This document shows, piece by piece, positions 29,340 to 39,000 of a stretch of 64,000 nucleotides of DNA. The notes below the pieces were generated by a model. It ran no database searches. It had not been told where the DNA came from and saw only the letters and a list, made by a program, of their open reading frames with translations. Each line of letters opens with the position of its first letter. The stretch's first letter is position 1. Made by a program: the position numbers and the translations under genes. Source of the DNA: Petrolisthes cinctipes (lineage: Eukaryota; Arthropoda; Malacostraca; Decapoda; Porcellanidae). The stretch lies in NCBI GenBank assembly GCA_033782935.1, contig JAWQEG010000065.1, positions 1,079,001 to 1,143,000 of the forward strand, given 5' to 3'.

Positions 29340-29655
29340 GGGGGAGAAGTAGCTTATACCATATAACCGTAGACCATTCTGTTATAGATCAGAATTGTTA
29401 CACATAAAGTCTTTATAGGTAGACTCGAGGATTCGGGCCTAGGAGAGGAGGGGGGGAGGTGCCCATGGCAACCCCCCCCCTCCCCCCCCCCTTATTCAAG
29501 TCTTCTGAGTTAGGGCTATGGCCCTCGCTCAGGTAATGTGATCCTGAGGGGATGAAGGAGGACACTAGGATCCAGATATCCTGTGTAATAATATCTCCTG
29601 TCACTCATCGTAGTAAAGTAATTGTTTGGAAAATAAATACACAAGAATTCCGTAA
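29340..29655 (-). repeat. 3' UTR module 1 of the minus element
   Basis: On the minus strand this matches the plus element's 3' UTR (about 57590-57930). Shared features are the AATAAA-containing end, CACTCATCGTAGT, GGATCCAGATATCCTG, a long C-tract (G on the element strand) near 29475-29500, and the AGACTTTATG region. It is the module closest to the element's real 3' end and the most like the plus copy. Confidence 0.85.
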
Positions 29656-29659
29656 CAAT

Positions 29660-29930
29660 GTAATTTATTTTAGTATATACCGTAGACTATTCTGTTATAG
29701 ACCAGAATTGTTAACCAACTAAAGTCTATATAGGCAGACTCGAGGGGTCAGGTACAGGAGAGGGGGTGCCCCCGGCCCCCCCCCCCCCCTTTGTTATTAA
29801 AGTCCTCTGAGCTAGGGCTATGGCCCCGGCTCAGGTCATGCGATCCCGAGAGGATGAAGGAGGACACAAGGATGCAGTAATCCTGTGTTTAATATATATA
29901 TCCAGTCACCCATCCGATTGACCTAGAGTT
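29660..29930 (-). repeat. 3' UTR module 2 of the minus element
   Basis: This is a second, diverged version of the same sequence. It shares CCGTAGAC.ATTCTGTTATAGA, AGACTCGAGG, a C-tract at about 29778-29792, and CTCTGAGCTAGGGCTATGGCCC. It lies directly downstream, on the element strand, of a truncated tyrosine recombinase fragment, as a UTR should. Confidence 0.83.
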
Positions 29931-30540
29931 GTAGAAGAGGTGGTCCGGAGAAGCCCCTCTCGTCGCCTCCACGTATGTAGAAACGCGTGGACTGGCCAGA
30001 GGGGGTGGAAACTTCCAGCCCTCAGGGAAGAGGGTACTGCGAGAGGGCCAATCCTGTCGTCAGCCTGCTCGTTCTTAGCCAGGAAAGCGGGAGAGGGGGG
30101 GATAGTTAAAGAAGTAAGGTTAGGGCTTACAGATGAAAAGGCTGTGTGACGGGTAAGGGCTGCCAACTGAGAGGCCCTGTACCCTGTAGCTAAGGTGAGC
30201 AGGAAGAGAGCTTTCTGGAGGAGGTGACAAACCTCCAGAGGAACCCCCTCGAAGGTCAGGTAGGAAAAGGACGCAGTGAAGGGCCAGGAGGGAGTCTGGG
30301 CCCGCCATTCTCCAGGCCCTAGTCCCCGTGTTACGAAAGGAGGCAAGGGCGGGGGAGTTTTGGGTGCGGGCAGAGGCGGTTGTCTCCCGACACAGCTCAG
30401 CCCCGGGGCGGCACACACCGCGCGCCAAAGGGTCGTAACCCTTGGGCGTGAAGCAAGGTGCGTGAGGCGAACAGTGGAGGTGGCCGACCATCGTAAAGCG
30501 ATTTCCCAAAGCTAGGGTGGTAGCTGCTGTGGAAGGGTTG
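29906..30540 (-). pseudogene. Gag-tyrosine recombinase deletion fusion (remnant)
   Basis: On the minus strand the 5' part resembles the plus element's Gag leader (CAAPGLSC, then proline-rich sequence in a shifted frame). Near 30298-30306 it passes straight into the tyrosine recombinase at SYLTFEGVPLEV and continues through the first catalytic-arginine segment (ATGYRASQLAALTR). All of RT, RNase H and the recombinase N-terminus is missing. The recombinase is cut after the FYNS-equivalent region, so the HxxR and tyrosine motifs are absent. A short shared GCCCA at the junction suggests a microhomology deletion. It cannot encode an active recombinase. The frame stays open for 170 codons, but I infer no function. 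Confidence 0.82.
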
Positions 30541-30549
30541 TTACGCATA

Positions 30550-30775
30550 TAATTTATTATCATTATATACGGACAACTTTCGGTTAAAACCAGAAAGTGT
30601 TACAAGTCATAAGTCTTTAAAGACACCCTCGAGGGGATGGGCCAGGGGGTCGAGGACCCCCCCCCCCCCCATTTTTGTTGTTAGGGTCCTCCGAACCTAG
30701 GCTATGGCCTAGGTTCGGGTAAAATATCCCGAGAGGAGAAAAGAAACACCAAGATGTTCTAAACATGAGACTCTA
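30550..30775 (-). repeat. 3' UTR module 3 of the minus element
   Basis: This is a third and most diverged UTR-like copy. It has AAGTCTTTAAAGACACCCTCGAGG, a 14-base C-tract near 30657-30670, GGTCCTCCGAACCTAGG and ATCCCGAGAGGA. It follows, on the element strand, a fragment holding the recombinase C-terminus. Confidence 0.78.
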
Positions 30776-31500
30776 CAGAATGGAGATGACGTAAGGGATG
30801 TCTGGTGACAGAAGGTAAGTCGTCCGACCTTTTCCATTCGGGCGTACCCTCCCCCTTTTTTGTCTCCCACGGGGACCCTGTGGTAAGGTGGGCGGAGTCC
30901 CCATTGCAACACAGGGGGTGAGGGAGAGCGAGTGGAACAGATACCTCGTCTTGAAGGATGAGGTGGATGTCCCGCCCCCCCCCCCAGATCCCGTACCCGC
31001 TCCCCGCGGGGACTCGGATAGAGCAGGTCCAGGAACGGGTCCCGCCGCCTCCACCATGGTAGGTGGGGAAGGGCGCGTGGCCTACGGACAAACCAAAAAG
31101 TTCGTCCGCTTCCCGCTTCACTAGCCCGTCGTGCCTCCTCACCCAAACCTCTGGTTGAGAAGGATCGGGAGACTACGCACCCGTCTGACCTCCTCTGAAG
31201 AGTGAGTTCAGGACGAAGGAAGAAAGGCCCAAGAGTAGGGAAGGTACCCGTCGTCCACAGGATGAGGCGACGGGAAAGGGGGAGGAGAGGCAGCCAGCTC
31301 CTCCGCCAGGGTGCCCCCCGGGGACTCGAGACCCAGAGAGATTGGGGGAACGGGAACGGCTCCAAAATCCCCAGGTGGACTCGAGTCCCCTACCGGCGAC
31401 GCGGCAGGGAAGGTGAGAAGGGCGGGTTCAGGAACGGGTACCGTTGCAATAGTGGGGCTGTGGGGTGGCACATAATCGGCCGGCTCCCCCACTAGGGAAT
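30773..31500 (-). pseudogene. Gag plus recombinase C-terminus remnant
   Basis: The minus strand reads first a Gag segment (31492 to about 31210) with the DDGYLPYSW, SSPPGD and LGLESP blocks also found in the plus element's Gag. It then jumps near 31080-31100 to sequence matching the plus element's intron-2 acceptor and exon-3 start (GTTTGTCCGTAG followed by GCCACGCGCC). It ends with the recombinase C-terminus: VRDLGG, then in another frame TSTSSFKTRYLFHSL, which carries the tyrosine position. A frameshift falls inside a G-run near 30975-30990. It contains no RT, RNase H or HxxR segment. It is a second chimeric deletion product inside the same element. Confidence 0.78.
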
Positions 31501-32309
31501 GAGGCGAACCTTAAATCTCACGAGGCTGTCTGGGACAGTGTCGAGAGTGTAACGCCAGGACCGTCCTGAGCACTAATACAAGGCATCGACCAGGGAAAGC
31601 TGAAGCCCCAATATCCCCTCGCCCCCATCCCCTAAGTGGAATGCGTGCGATGAAAGGTTAAGGACGTAGTTAAGAAGCCCCCATTGAGTGAGTATGGTGT
31701 ACAAGACACAAATCTTGCTGCTCCATGTCCCCCTGTTATGGGGATACAAAACAGGTGATCCGAGGCGAGGACTAGGGTAGCTGTAATATCATCCTTGAGA
31801 GCTTGGACATGACACCAAGAGTGACATGTGCAGCTTGGTAGGACGGTAGGCAACAACCGGAGCCGTATAGTTTATCAATGGTTTGTTTGAATTTGGTAAG
31901 GACCACCGAGAGGTGAGGAAACTACTTTGAAAACCTTCCAGCTAAGCAGAACAGAAGACTGGTGGGTCAAGCAGTTACCTGTGGGAAATTATGGGGGACC
32001 CACAGTTGCCCCACCGCTGGAAGACATACCTCCATTGAAAACCTACGTCAGCACAGGGTAGGGTGTCTCGTTCTTGGTAAAGAATGATTCACGTTTCGGA
32101 GAACCCTGGTGACCACCTGCGAATCATTACGGGAAAAGAGGGACGTAAAAACGTCACTGTCAGGGAGGCCAGTGACTGGAAAAACCTCCGAGTTTGAGTG
32201 TTGTTACAGTTCTGAGAACGTTTTGAAACGTTATCGCATTCGCTCTCCTATTTCCCTCACGCGGCAAAGAGGCCGTGTGTTACAAACTCTCATGAACTAG
32301 CTGCCGTAG
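31501..32309. other. Unassigned interior of the minus element
   Basis: I see no convincing gene here. Short open frames on both strands lack recognisable motifs, and I find no clear match to the plus element. It may derive from a different DIRS family or be captured sequence. Confidence 0.5.
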
Positions 32310-33165
32310 GCTGAGTCCCAGGTACCCCCTAGGCTGGGACCCCAGGTTCAGGTCCAGCTAGCCACTAGGTTCAGGTCCAGGTAGCCACTAGGTTCAGGTC
32401 CAGGTAGCCCCTAGGCTGAGGACCATGTCGCAATAGGTTGAGCCCCGGGTAGCGCCCTAGGTTGTGCATAGGTAGCGCCTTGGCTGAGCCCGAGGTAGCC
32501 CCTAGGTTGTGCACAGGTAGAACCTTGGCTGTGGTCGAAGCCTAGCTGGCTAGGTCCCAGCAGGCCTCTCAGTCAGTACCCTCCCGGGTTGTTGGTTGAG
32601 CGGGTCCTGCTATTGGTGCTAGGTTGTGCATAGGCAGCCCCTAGATAGTGGAGGAGACTGGCTGGCCAGGTCCTCGCAGGCTTGTCAGTCAGTACCCTAC
32701 CGGGTCCTTGGCTGAGCAGGTCCTGCTCTTGGCCCTAGGATGTGCATGGGTAGAACCCTAGCTGGCCAGGTCTTAACAGGTTTATCAGTCGGGACCCTAC
32801 CGGGTCCTTGGCTGAGTGGGCCCTGCTGTTGGCACTAGGTCGTGCATGGGTAGCACCCTAGGCTGTAGTAGGAGCCTAGCTAGTTAGGTCCTAGCAGGCT
32901 TGCCCGTTAGTACCCCCCCGGGTCCTGGGCTGAAAAGGTCCTGTTCTTGGCACTAGGTTGTGCCTGGGTAGCCCCCTAGCTGGCCAGGTCCTAGCAGGTT
33001 TGTCAGTTAGTACCCTACCGGGTCCTTGGCTGAGAGGGACCTGCTCTTTGGTACTAGGTTGTGCATGGGTAGGTCCCTAGGCTGTGGTCGGAGCCTAGTG
33101 GCAGGGACCTGCAGGTTCGTCAGTCGGTACCCACCGGGTCCTTAGCTGAGGAGGACCTGCATTTG
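32310..33165. repeat. Minisatellite inside the minus element
   Basis: Diverged tandem units share CAGTCAGTACCCTACCGGGTC, TTGGCTGAGCAGGTCCTGC, CTAGGTTGTGCATGGGTAG and TAGCTGGCCAGGTC. Anchors begin near 32570, 32686, 32786, 32905, 33004 and 33121, with alternating spacings of about 116, 100, 119, 99 and 117 bp, so the array has a two-unit period of about 217 bp. The left edge (32340-32410) has shorter 23-bp repeats of GGTTCAGGTCCAGGTAGCCAC type. No such array is in the plus element. Confidence 0.88.
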
Positions 33166-33171
33166 GTGCTA

Positions 33172-33645
33172 CGCTTGCTCCCTCGGGAGCGGCTCTTTGA
33201 GCGCGTCCGCGTGGGAGAAGGAGCCTTTCCTTGCTGGGCCCTGGTACCTGGGAGGTGACCAGGGGTGCAGCCCGACAGTCTGACCCCCCCCTGCTGAGGT
33301 GGAAACCTCGGGGGGGTTATCAGAGCCGACTAAAGGAAGGAGAGGAGGCCTCTCGGGGTGCTAGGGACCCGAAACCCTGAGGACCTGAGGGCGAGACCTC
33401 CTCCTGGACTCGTGCTTGCACCCCCGAGAGCGGCTCGAGGAGCTCGCCCATGGGGGAGACGAAGCAGCTTCCCTGCTGGGTCCTGGTACCGGTCAGGTAG
33501 CCAGGGGGGCCAGCGTGGTGGTCTGGCTCGCTTCCGGGAATGGTGGGAAACCATGGAAGGGAGGCACAGAACCATCCAGGGAAGGCGATGGGGACTCGGA
33601 GGGGTGCTAGGAGTTAGATCCTCTGTGACCTCGGGAGGCACGTAG
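33172..33645. repeat. Diverged 240-bp tandem duplication
   Basis: The segment starting near 33172 (CGCTTGCTCCCTCGGGAGCGGCTC) recurs near 33412 (TGCTTGCACCCCCGAGAGCGGCTC). Both continue with GGGAGA, CTTCCCTGCTGGG or similar, CCTGGTACC and CCAGGGG. Open frames exist on both strands but show no recognisable motif. Weak similarity to the Gag proline/arginine-rich region is possible and unproven. Confidence 0.65.
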
Positions 33646-33654
33646 CAGGAACGT

Positions 33655-33900
33655 ACTCCTGGGAGTGCAGAAGCATGTGCGGGGTGAACAGTGGTGATGC
33701 ACGTCGAGGAACAACCTCACGGTGCAGCCAGAAGAAGCACACAAGGCACAAGTGGACTGCGGGAGAAAAAAGGGGGTTAACACGTGAACCCACGTGTACA
33801 CACATGGAAAAACACAAAACACCCCGAGGGAGGAAAACACTAACTCCCAAGGCAAAACACTAAACCACACATACTCACCCCCACACTGCTGGGGAAAAAC
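33655..33900 (-). pseudogene. Remnant of the Gag first coding exon
   Basis: On the minus strand a pyrimidine tract ending CTCCCGCAG (acceptor AG at 33757-33758) is followed by a Cys/His-rich segment. It contains CALCASSGCTVR and later HHHCSP, closely matching the start of the plus element's ORF1 (CALC.ASGCTVR type). The conserved tract and AG at the same place in both elements support a real 3' splice site ahead of the Gag exon. The frame continues only briefly and lacks the rest of Gag. Confidence 0.75.
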
Positions 33901-34559
33901 CCCGCAAACACGGTCCCCAAAAGCCGAGATGCATAGGTAGCGCCTGTAGACCCTAGGAAACCCAAGGGGGGAGAGGGTTTAAAAGGAGGAACTTGTTACT
34001 CTACCAGAAAGTAATAAGCTTCTCTTACCCCCAATAAGGGCAAGCACAAAGTAAGAGTTATGTAAGAAGAAAGATAGAAAGTCTTACTACCCTACCACAT
34101 AACTATAAAAAACTGTACTGAAATGTGAGAAAAGAGAAGGTACTGAATGTTGAAAAAACAGTACTGCACGAAGAAGAATGCTACAACGCAGACAAGAACA
34201 GTACAGTAGTAGCAAGAAGTCAAGCAGGTGTAGTGAGTAAAACGTTGCTTGGTAAGGCAGCTACAGAAGTGCAGGCAACATTATCAGAATAATATCCTAA
34301 GACACTAAAAGAGCTGACAAGGAAAAACACCAAAAGGGTGCAGAGGTCCCAAGACACAGAGTAGAAGGGACACGTGCAAATAAAAAACCTCACTCCCCAC
34401 AGGGTTAAAAAACCCGAGGAGAAAAAACCCAAACAAGTACTCACCGCACACGGGGGAAGACAGTCACAGCGTGAGCGCACACACCAATCAACACACACAC
34501 GGGGAAAATCCCCACACAAGGGGCTAAACACGCACACGTGTTCGCACCATGTGCAGAGA
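33901..34559. other. Leader-like sequence of the minus element without a gene
   Basis: This AG-rich and then CA-rich stretch has no convincing coding region. Its right part contains repeated ACACAC and AAAACCC pieces like those in the neighbouring leader copies, so I read it as diverged leader/intron sequence. Confidence 0.5.
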
Positions 34560-35022
34560 AAAACACAACATACAGCCTTCCACACTACACACCAAAGGGT
34601 CGCAAGCCTAGGGGGTGAAGCAGGGTGCGTGGGGCGAACGATGCTGGTGGCCAGACTGCGGGAGAAAAACTCACAAAAAAGGGGTTAACACGTGAAGCCA
34701 TGCGTACAAAGACACAAACAAAATAATAGGACACGGGCAGAGGGGGATAGCAAGCCCCCTCGGACCCGGGAACGAATCCCAAACAAAAAACCCCACACGC
34801 ACCAACCCGGGAAACCACCCCCCCCCTCCCCCGCGGGGGCTGGGAAAGAACCTCTGGTCTGCAGGCCCCAAAGGAGAGGCACAGACAGCCTGATGGGCAA
34901 TTCCCAGGGTAACAAACAAACTGGGAAGACACCAGAAAAAACCCCAAAAATACGCTGGGAAGGGGAAAGGAGAACCTGGCACAATCCTCGCTCCCCCTAC
35001 CCCACGTAACACTAAACCACAC
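34560..35022 (-). pseudogene. Second leader/exon-1 remnant
   Basis: The minus strand again shows TTTTTCTCCCGCAG near 34660-34675. It is followed by a Gag exon-1 piece without its first cysteines (HAPCFTP..LRPFGV-like region), matching the plus element around 52105-52165. The downstream part resembles the plus element's leader sequence. It is another internal copy of the intron/exon boundary and not a separate gene. Confidence 0.68.
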
Positions 35023-35067
35023 TCGGGGGAGACAACGATAAGGGGCTAAGTAGTCCTACCCCCTCAC

Positions 35068-35125
35068 CACGTGGGGAGGAAAGAGCCCCACGTGGGGAGG
35101 AAAGAGCCCCACGTGGGGAGGAAAA
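35068..35125. repeat. Three-copy 21-bp repeat centred on CACGTG
   Basis: CACGTGGGGAGGAAAGAG-type units begin at 35068, 35089 and 35110. CACGTG is a palindromic E-box core. The plus element has only isolated CACGTG sites in the corresponding leader (about 51594 and 51614). A role in transcription is possible but untested. Confidence 0.8.
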
Positions 35126-35787
35126 AACCTCGCTAACACCAAAAAACCCCGAGGAAAAATACACTAAATGACGTGTACTAGTGGCAGGAGGGAGGGAGGC
35201 AGGACAGGGAAGGGGAAAAAACCCCGAAAAGTAGCCCCCAACAAGCTAGCCTGAGAAGAAACACTCCAGGCTACAAATATTGGAAAAACACCCAAAATTA
35301 AATAAAAAACCCCCGCCTGGGAGAGGAAGAGAGAACCAGAGCACAATTCTCACTCCCCTTTACCGAGAGGGGACACATAATAATCGGGGAAGGCAAGAGG
35401 AAGGGCTGCAAAGACCCCATGTGCTCACCACGTGGGGTGAAGTCCCACGTGGCGCCCACTAACCTCGCTAAAAACCCCAGAAACCCCGATAAAATACACA
35501 CGAAGAATGTACTAGTGGCAGGAGGAAAGGTGAAAGGGGGGAAAAACGGAGAAAAACTCCGAACAAAGGGGCTGAAAAACCCACCTTCGCTAAGGAAAAA
35601 AGAACTAAGTCCTAACGAAGAAAAAACCCCCATACACACCTAAAACCCTCCTAGAATACACACACGATACATCTGCAAAGCAGGCAGCCACTAGAACACA
35701 AAAGAAAATATTAGCAGGAACACGTGAAACAATACCATAGCGTAGCAGCGAGGAGCGTAGATGTTGACTGAAATGTGTTCCGCGACA
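35126..35787 (-). other. Leader/5' untranslated region of the minus element
   Basis: On the minus strand this matches the plus element's leader (51257 to about 51800). Shared pieces are CTACGCTATGGTATTGT, CTTTTGTGTTCTAGTGGCTG, the GTACTAGTGGCAGGAGG complement and the GAGGAAGAGAGAACCAG complement. The match to 51660-51790 appears more than once, so the leader was partly duplicated. No coding sequence is evident. Confidence 0.72.
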
Positions 35788-36006
35788 GAGTGGACGAGCG
35801 GTATTCAGCGGAGGAGGGGCTTAATACCTCACCTCACCACCACCAGGTGGCTCCACTATCAGTACAGCGCCAGATTTGAATTTTATTTACTTCTGATGAA
35901 CGTCACGGAATTGACCCTTCCAACCCAGATTATGCCTACACGGGGCCTGGGCTTGTGAAGGGGCCTATTCTATAGCAACCAGCTGTACTGGTTTCACTAT
36001 ACCAAT
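35788..36006 (-). repeat. Left inverted terminal repeat (minus element)
   Basis: This begins GAGTGGACGAGCGG and ends CACTATACCAAT at the satellite boundary. It is the inverse complement of 28831-29036 and nearly identical to the plus element's terminal repeats. The following AAT (36007-36009) is the crossover core and the satellite resumes with TTGAAAATATTC. Confidence 0.92.
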
Positions 36007-39000
36007 AATTTGAAAATATTCTAGCACTGTGTAGGCATGTACAGATTGCTTCTGGGACCCCAAAATATTGAATTTTCGGGTGTTTTGAGCCTGAATTTGA
36101 GATATAAACGGGTACAGAAGATACATGCACATATTGACTTTGGGCATCTAAAATATCGATTTTCAGCATGTTTTGGGCCTGTATTTTGAAAATACTCTAA
36201 CACTGAGTAGGCATGTACAGATTGCTTCTGGGACCCCAAAATATTGAATTTTCGGGTGTTTTGAGCCTGAATTTGAGATATAAACGGGTACTAAAGATGC
36301 ATGCACATATAGACTTTTGTGCACCTAAAAGATCGATTTTCAGTATGTTTTGAGCATGTATTTTGAAAATACTCTAACACGGAGTAGGCATGTACAGATC
36401 GCTTCTGGGACCCCTAAATATCGAATTTTCGGGTGTTTTGGGACTGAATTTGAGATATCGACTTTTTGGCACCTAAAAGATCGATTTTTAGCATATTTTT
36501 AGCCTATATTTTGAAAATATTCTAGCACTGAGTAGGCATGTACAGATTGCTTCTGGGACCCCAAAATATTGAATTTTCGGGTGTTTTGAGCCTGAATTTG
36601 AGATATAAACGGGTACAGAAGATACATGCACATATTGACTTTGGGCACCAAAACTATCGATTTTCAGCATGTTTTGGGCCTGAATTTTGAAAATACTCTA
36701 ACACGGAGTAGGCATGTACAGATCGCTTCTGGGACCCCAAAATATCGAATTTTCGGGTGTTTAGGGCCAGAATTTGAGATATAAACGGGTACAGAAGATG
36801 CATGCACATATCGACTTTTGGGCACCTAAAAGATCGATTTTCAGTATGTTTTTGGCCTGTATTTTGAAAATACTCTAACACGGAGTAGGCATGTACAGAT
36901 ACCTTCTGGGACCTCTAAATATCGAATTTTCGGGTGTTTTGGGACTGAATTTGAGATATCGATTTTTTGGCACCTAAAATGTCGATTTTTAGCATGTTTT
37001 TAGCCTATATTTTGAAAATATTCTAGCACTGTGTAGGCATGTACAGATTGCTTCTGGGACCCCAATATATTGAATTTTCGGGTGTTTTGAGCCTGAATTT
37101 GAGATATAAACGGGTACAGAAGATACATGCCCATATTGACTTTGGGCATCTAAAATATCGATTTTCAGCATGTTTTGGGCCTGTATTTTGAAAATACTCT
37201 AACACTGAGTAGGCATGTACAGATTGCTTCTGGGACCCCTAAATATCGAATTTTCGGGTGTTTTGAGACTGAATTTGAGATATCGACTTTTTGGCACCTA
37301 AAAGATCGATTTTTAGCATGTTTTTAGAATATATTTTGAAAATATTCTAGCACTGTACAGATTGCTTCTGGGACCCCAAAATATTGAATTTTCGGGTGTT
37401 TTGAGCCTGAATTTGAGATATAAACGGGTACAGAAGATACATGCACATATTGACTTTGGGCACCAAAACTATCGATTTTCAGCATGTTTTGGGCATGAAT
37501 TTTGAAAATATTCTAACACGGAGTAGGCATGTACAGATCGCTTCTGGGACCCCCAAATATCGTATTTTCGGGTGTTTAGCGCCAGAATTTGAGATATAAA
37601 CGGGTACAGAAGATGCATGCACATATCGACTTTTGGGCACCTAAAAGATCGATTTTCAGTATGTTTTTGGCCTGTATTTTGAAAATACTCTAACACGGAG
37701 TAGGCATGTACAGATACCTTCTGGGACCTCTAAATATCGAATTTTCGGGTGTTTTGGGACTGAATTTGAGATATCGATTTTTTGGCACCTAAAATGTCGA
37801 TTTTTAGCATGTTTTTAGCCTATATTTTGAAAATATTCTAGCACTGTGTAGGCATGTACAGATTGCTTCTGGGACCCCAAAATATTGAATTTTCGGGTGT
37901 TTTGAGCCTGAATTTGAGATATAAACGGGTACAGAAGATACATGCACATATTGACTTTGGGCATCTAAAATATCGATTTTCAGCATGTTTTGGGCCTGTA
38001 TTTTGAAAATACTCTAACACTGAGTAGGCATGTACAGATTGCTTCTGGGACCCCAAAATATTGAATTTTCGGGTGTTTAGAGCCTGAATTTGAGATATAA
38101 ACGGGTACTAAAGATGCGTGCACATATTGACTTTTGTGCACCTAAAAGATCGATTTTCAGTATGTTTTGAGCATGTATTTTGAAAATACTCTAACACGGA
38201 GTAGGCATGTACAGATCGCTTCTGGGACCCCTAAATATCGAATTTTCGGGTGTTTTGGGACTGAATTTGAGATATCGACTTTTTGGCACCTAAAAGATCG
38301 ATTTTTAGCATATTTTTAGCCTATATTTTGAAAATATTCTAGCACTGTACAGATTGCTTCTGGGACCCCAAAATATTGAATTTTCGGGTGTTTTGAGCCT
38401 GAATTTGAGATATAAACGGGTACAGAAGATACATGCACATATTGACTTTGGGCACCAAAACTATCGATTTTCAGCATGTTTTGGGCCTGAATTTTGAAAA
38501 TACTCTAACACGGAGTAGGCATGTACAGATCGCTTCTGGGACCCCAAAATATCGAATTTTCGGGTGTTTAGGGCCAGAATTTGAGATATAAACGGGTACA
38601 GAAGATGCATGCACATATCGACTTTTGGGCACCTAAAAGATCGATTTTCAGTATGTTTTTGGCCTGTATTTTGAAAATACTCTAACACGGAGTAGGCATG
38701 TACAGATACCTTCTGGGACCTCTAAATATCGAATTTTCGGGTGTTTTGGGACTGAATTTGAGATATCGATTTTTTGGCACCTAAAATGTCGATTTTTAGC
38801 ATGTTTTTAGCCTATATTTTGAAAATATTCTAGCACTGTGTAGGCATGTACAGATTGCTTCTGGGACCCCAATATATTGAATTTTCGGGTGTTTTGAGCC
38901 TGAATTTGAGATATAAACGGGTACAGAAGATACATGCACATATTGACTTTGGGCATCTAAAATATCGATTTTCAGCATGTTTTGGGCCTGTATTTTGAAA

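Larger units (their letters stand above)
28779..36006 (-). mobile_element. Non-autonomous, rearranged DIRS-type retrotransposon (7228 bp)
   Basis: The element lies on the minus strand. It has the same terminal sequences and internal complementary region as the plus-strand copy at 51039-58504, with only isolated differences in the inverted repeats. The interior is different: three 3' UTR-like modules, gag and tyrosine recombinase fragments fused by deletions, a 0.85-kb minisatellite, and several copies of leader/intron boundary sequence. I find no reverse transcriptase or RNase H sequence. Sharp satellite flanks and the unoccupied paralogous site at 37824-37826 show a real insertion of 7228 bp plus 3 bp. 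Young termini with a decayed interior suggest mobilisation by proteins of a related autonomous element (inference). Confidence 0.9.
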
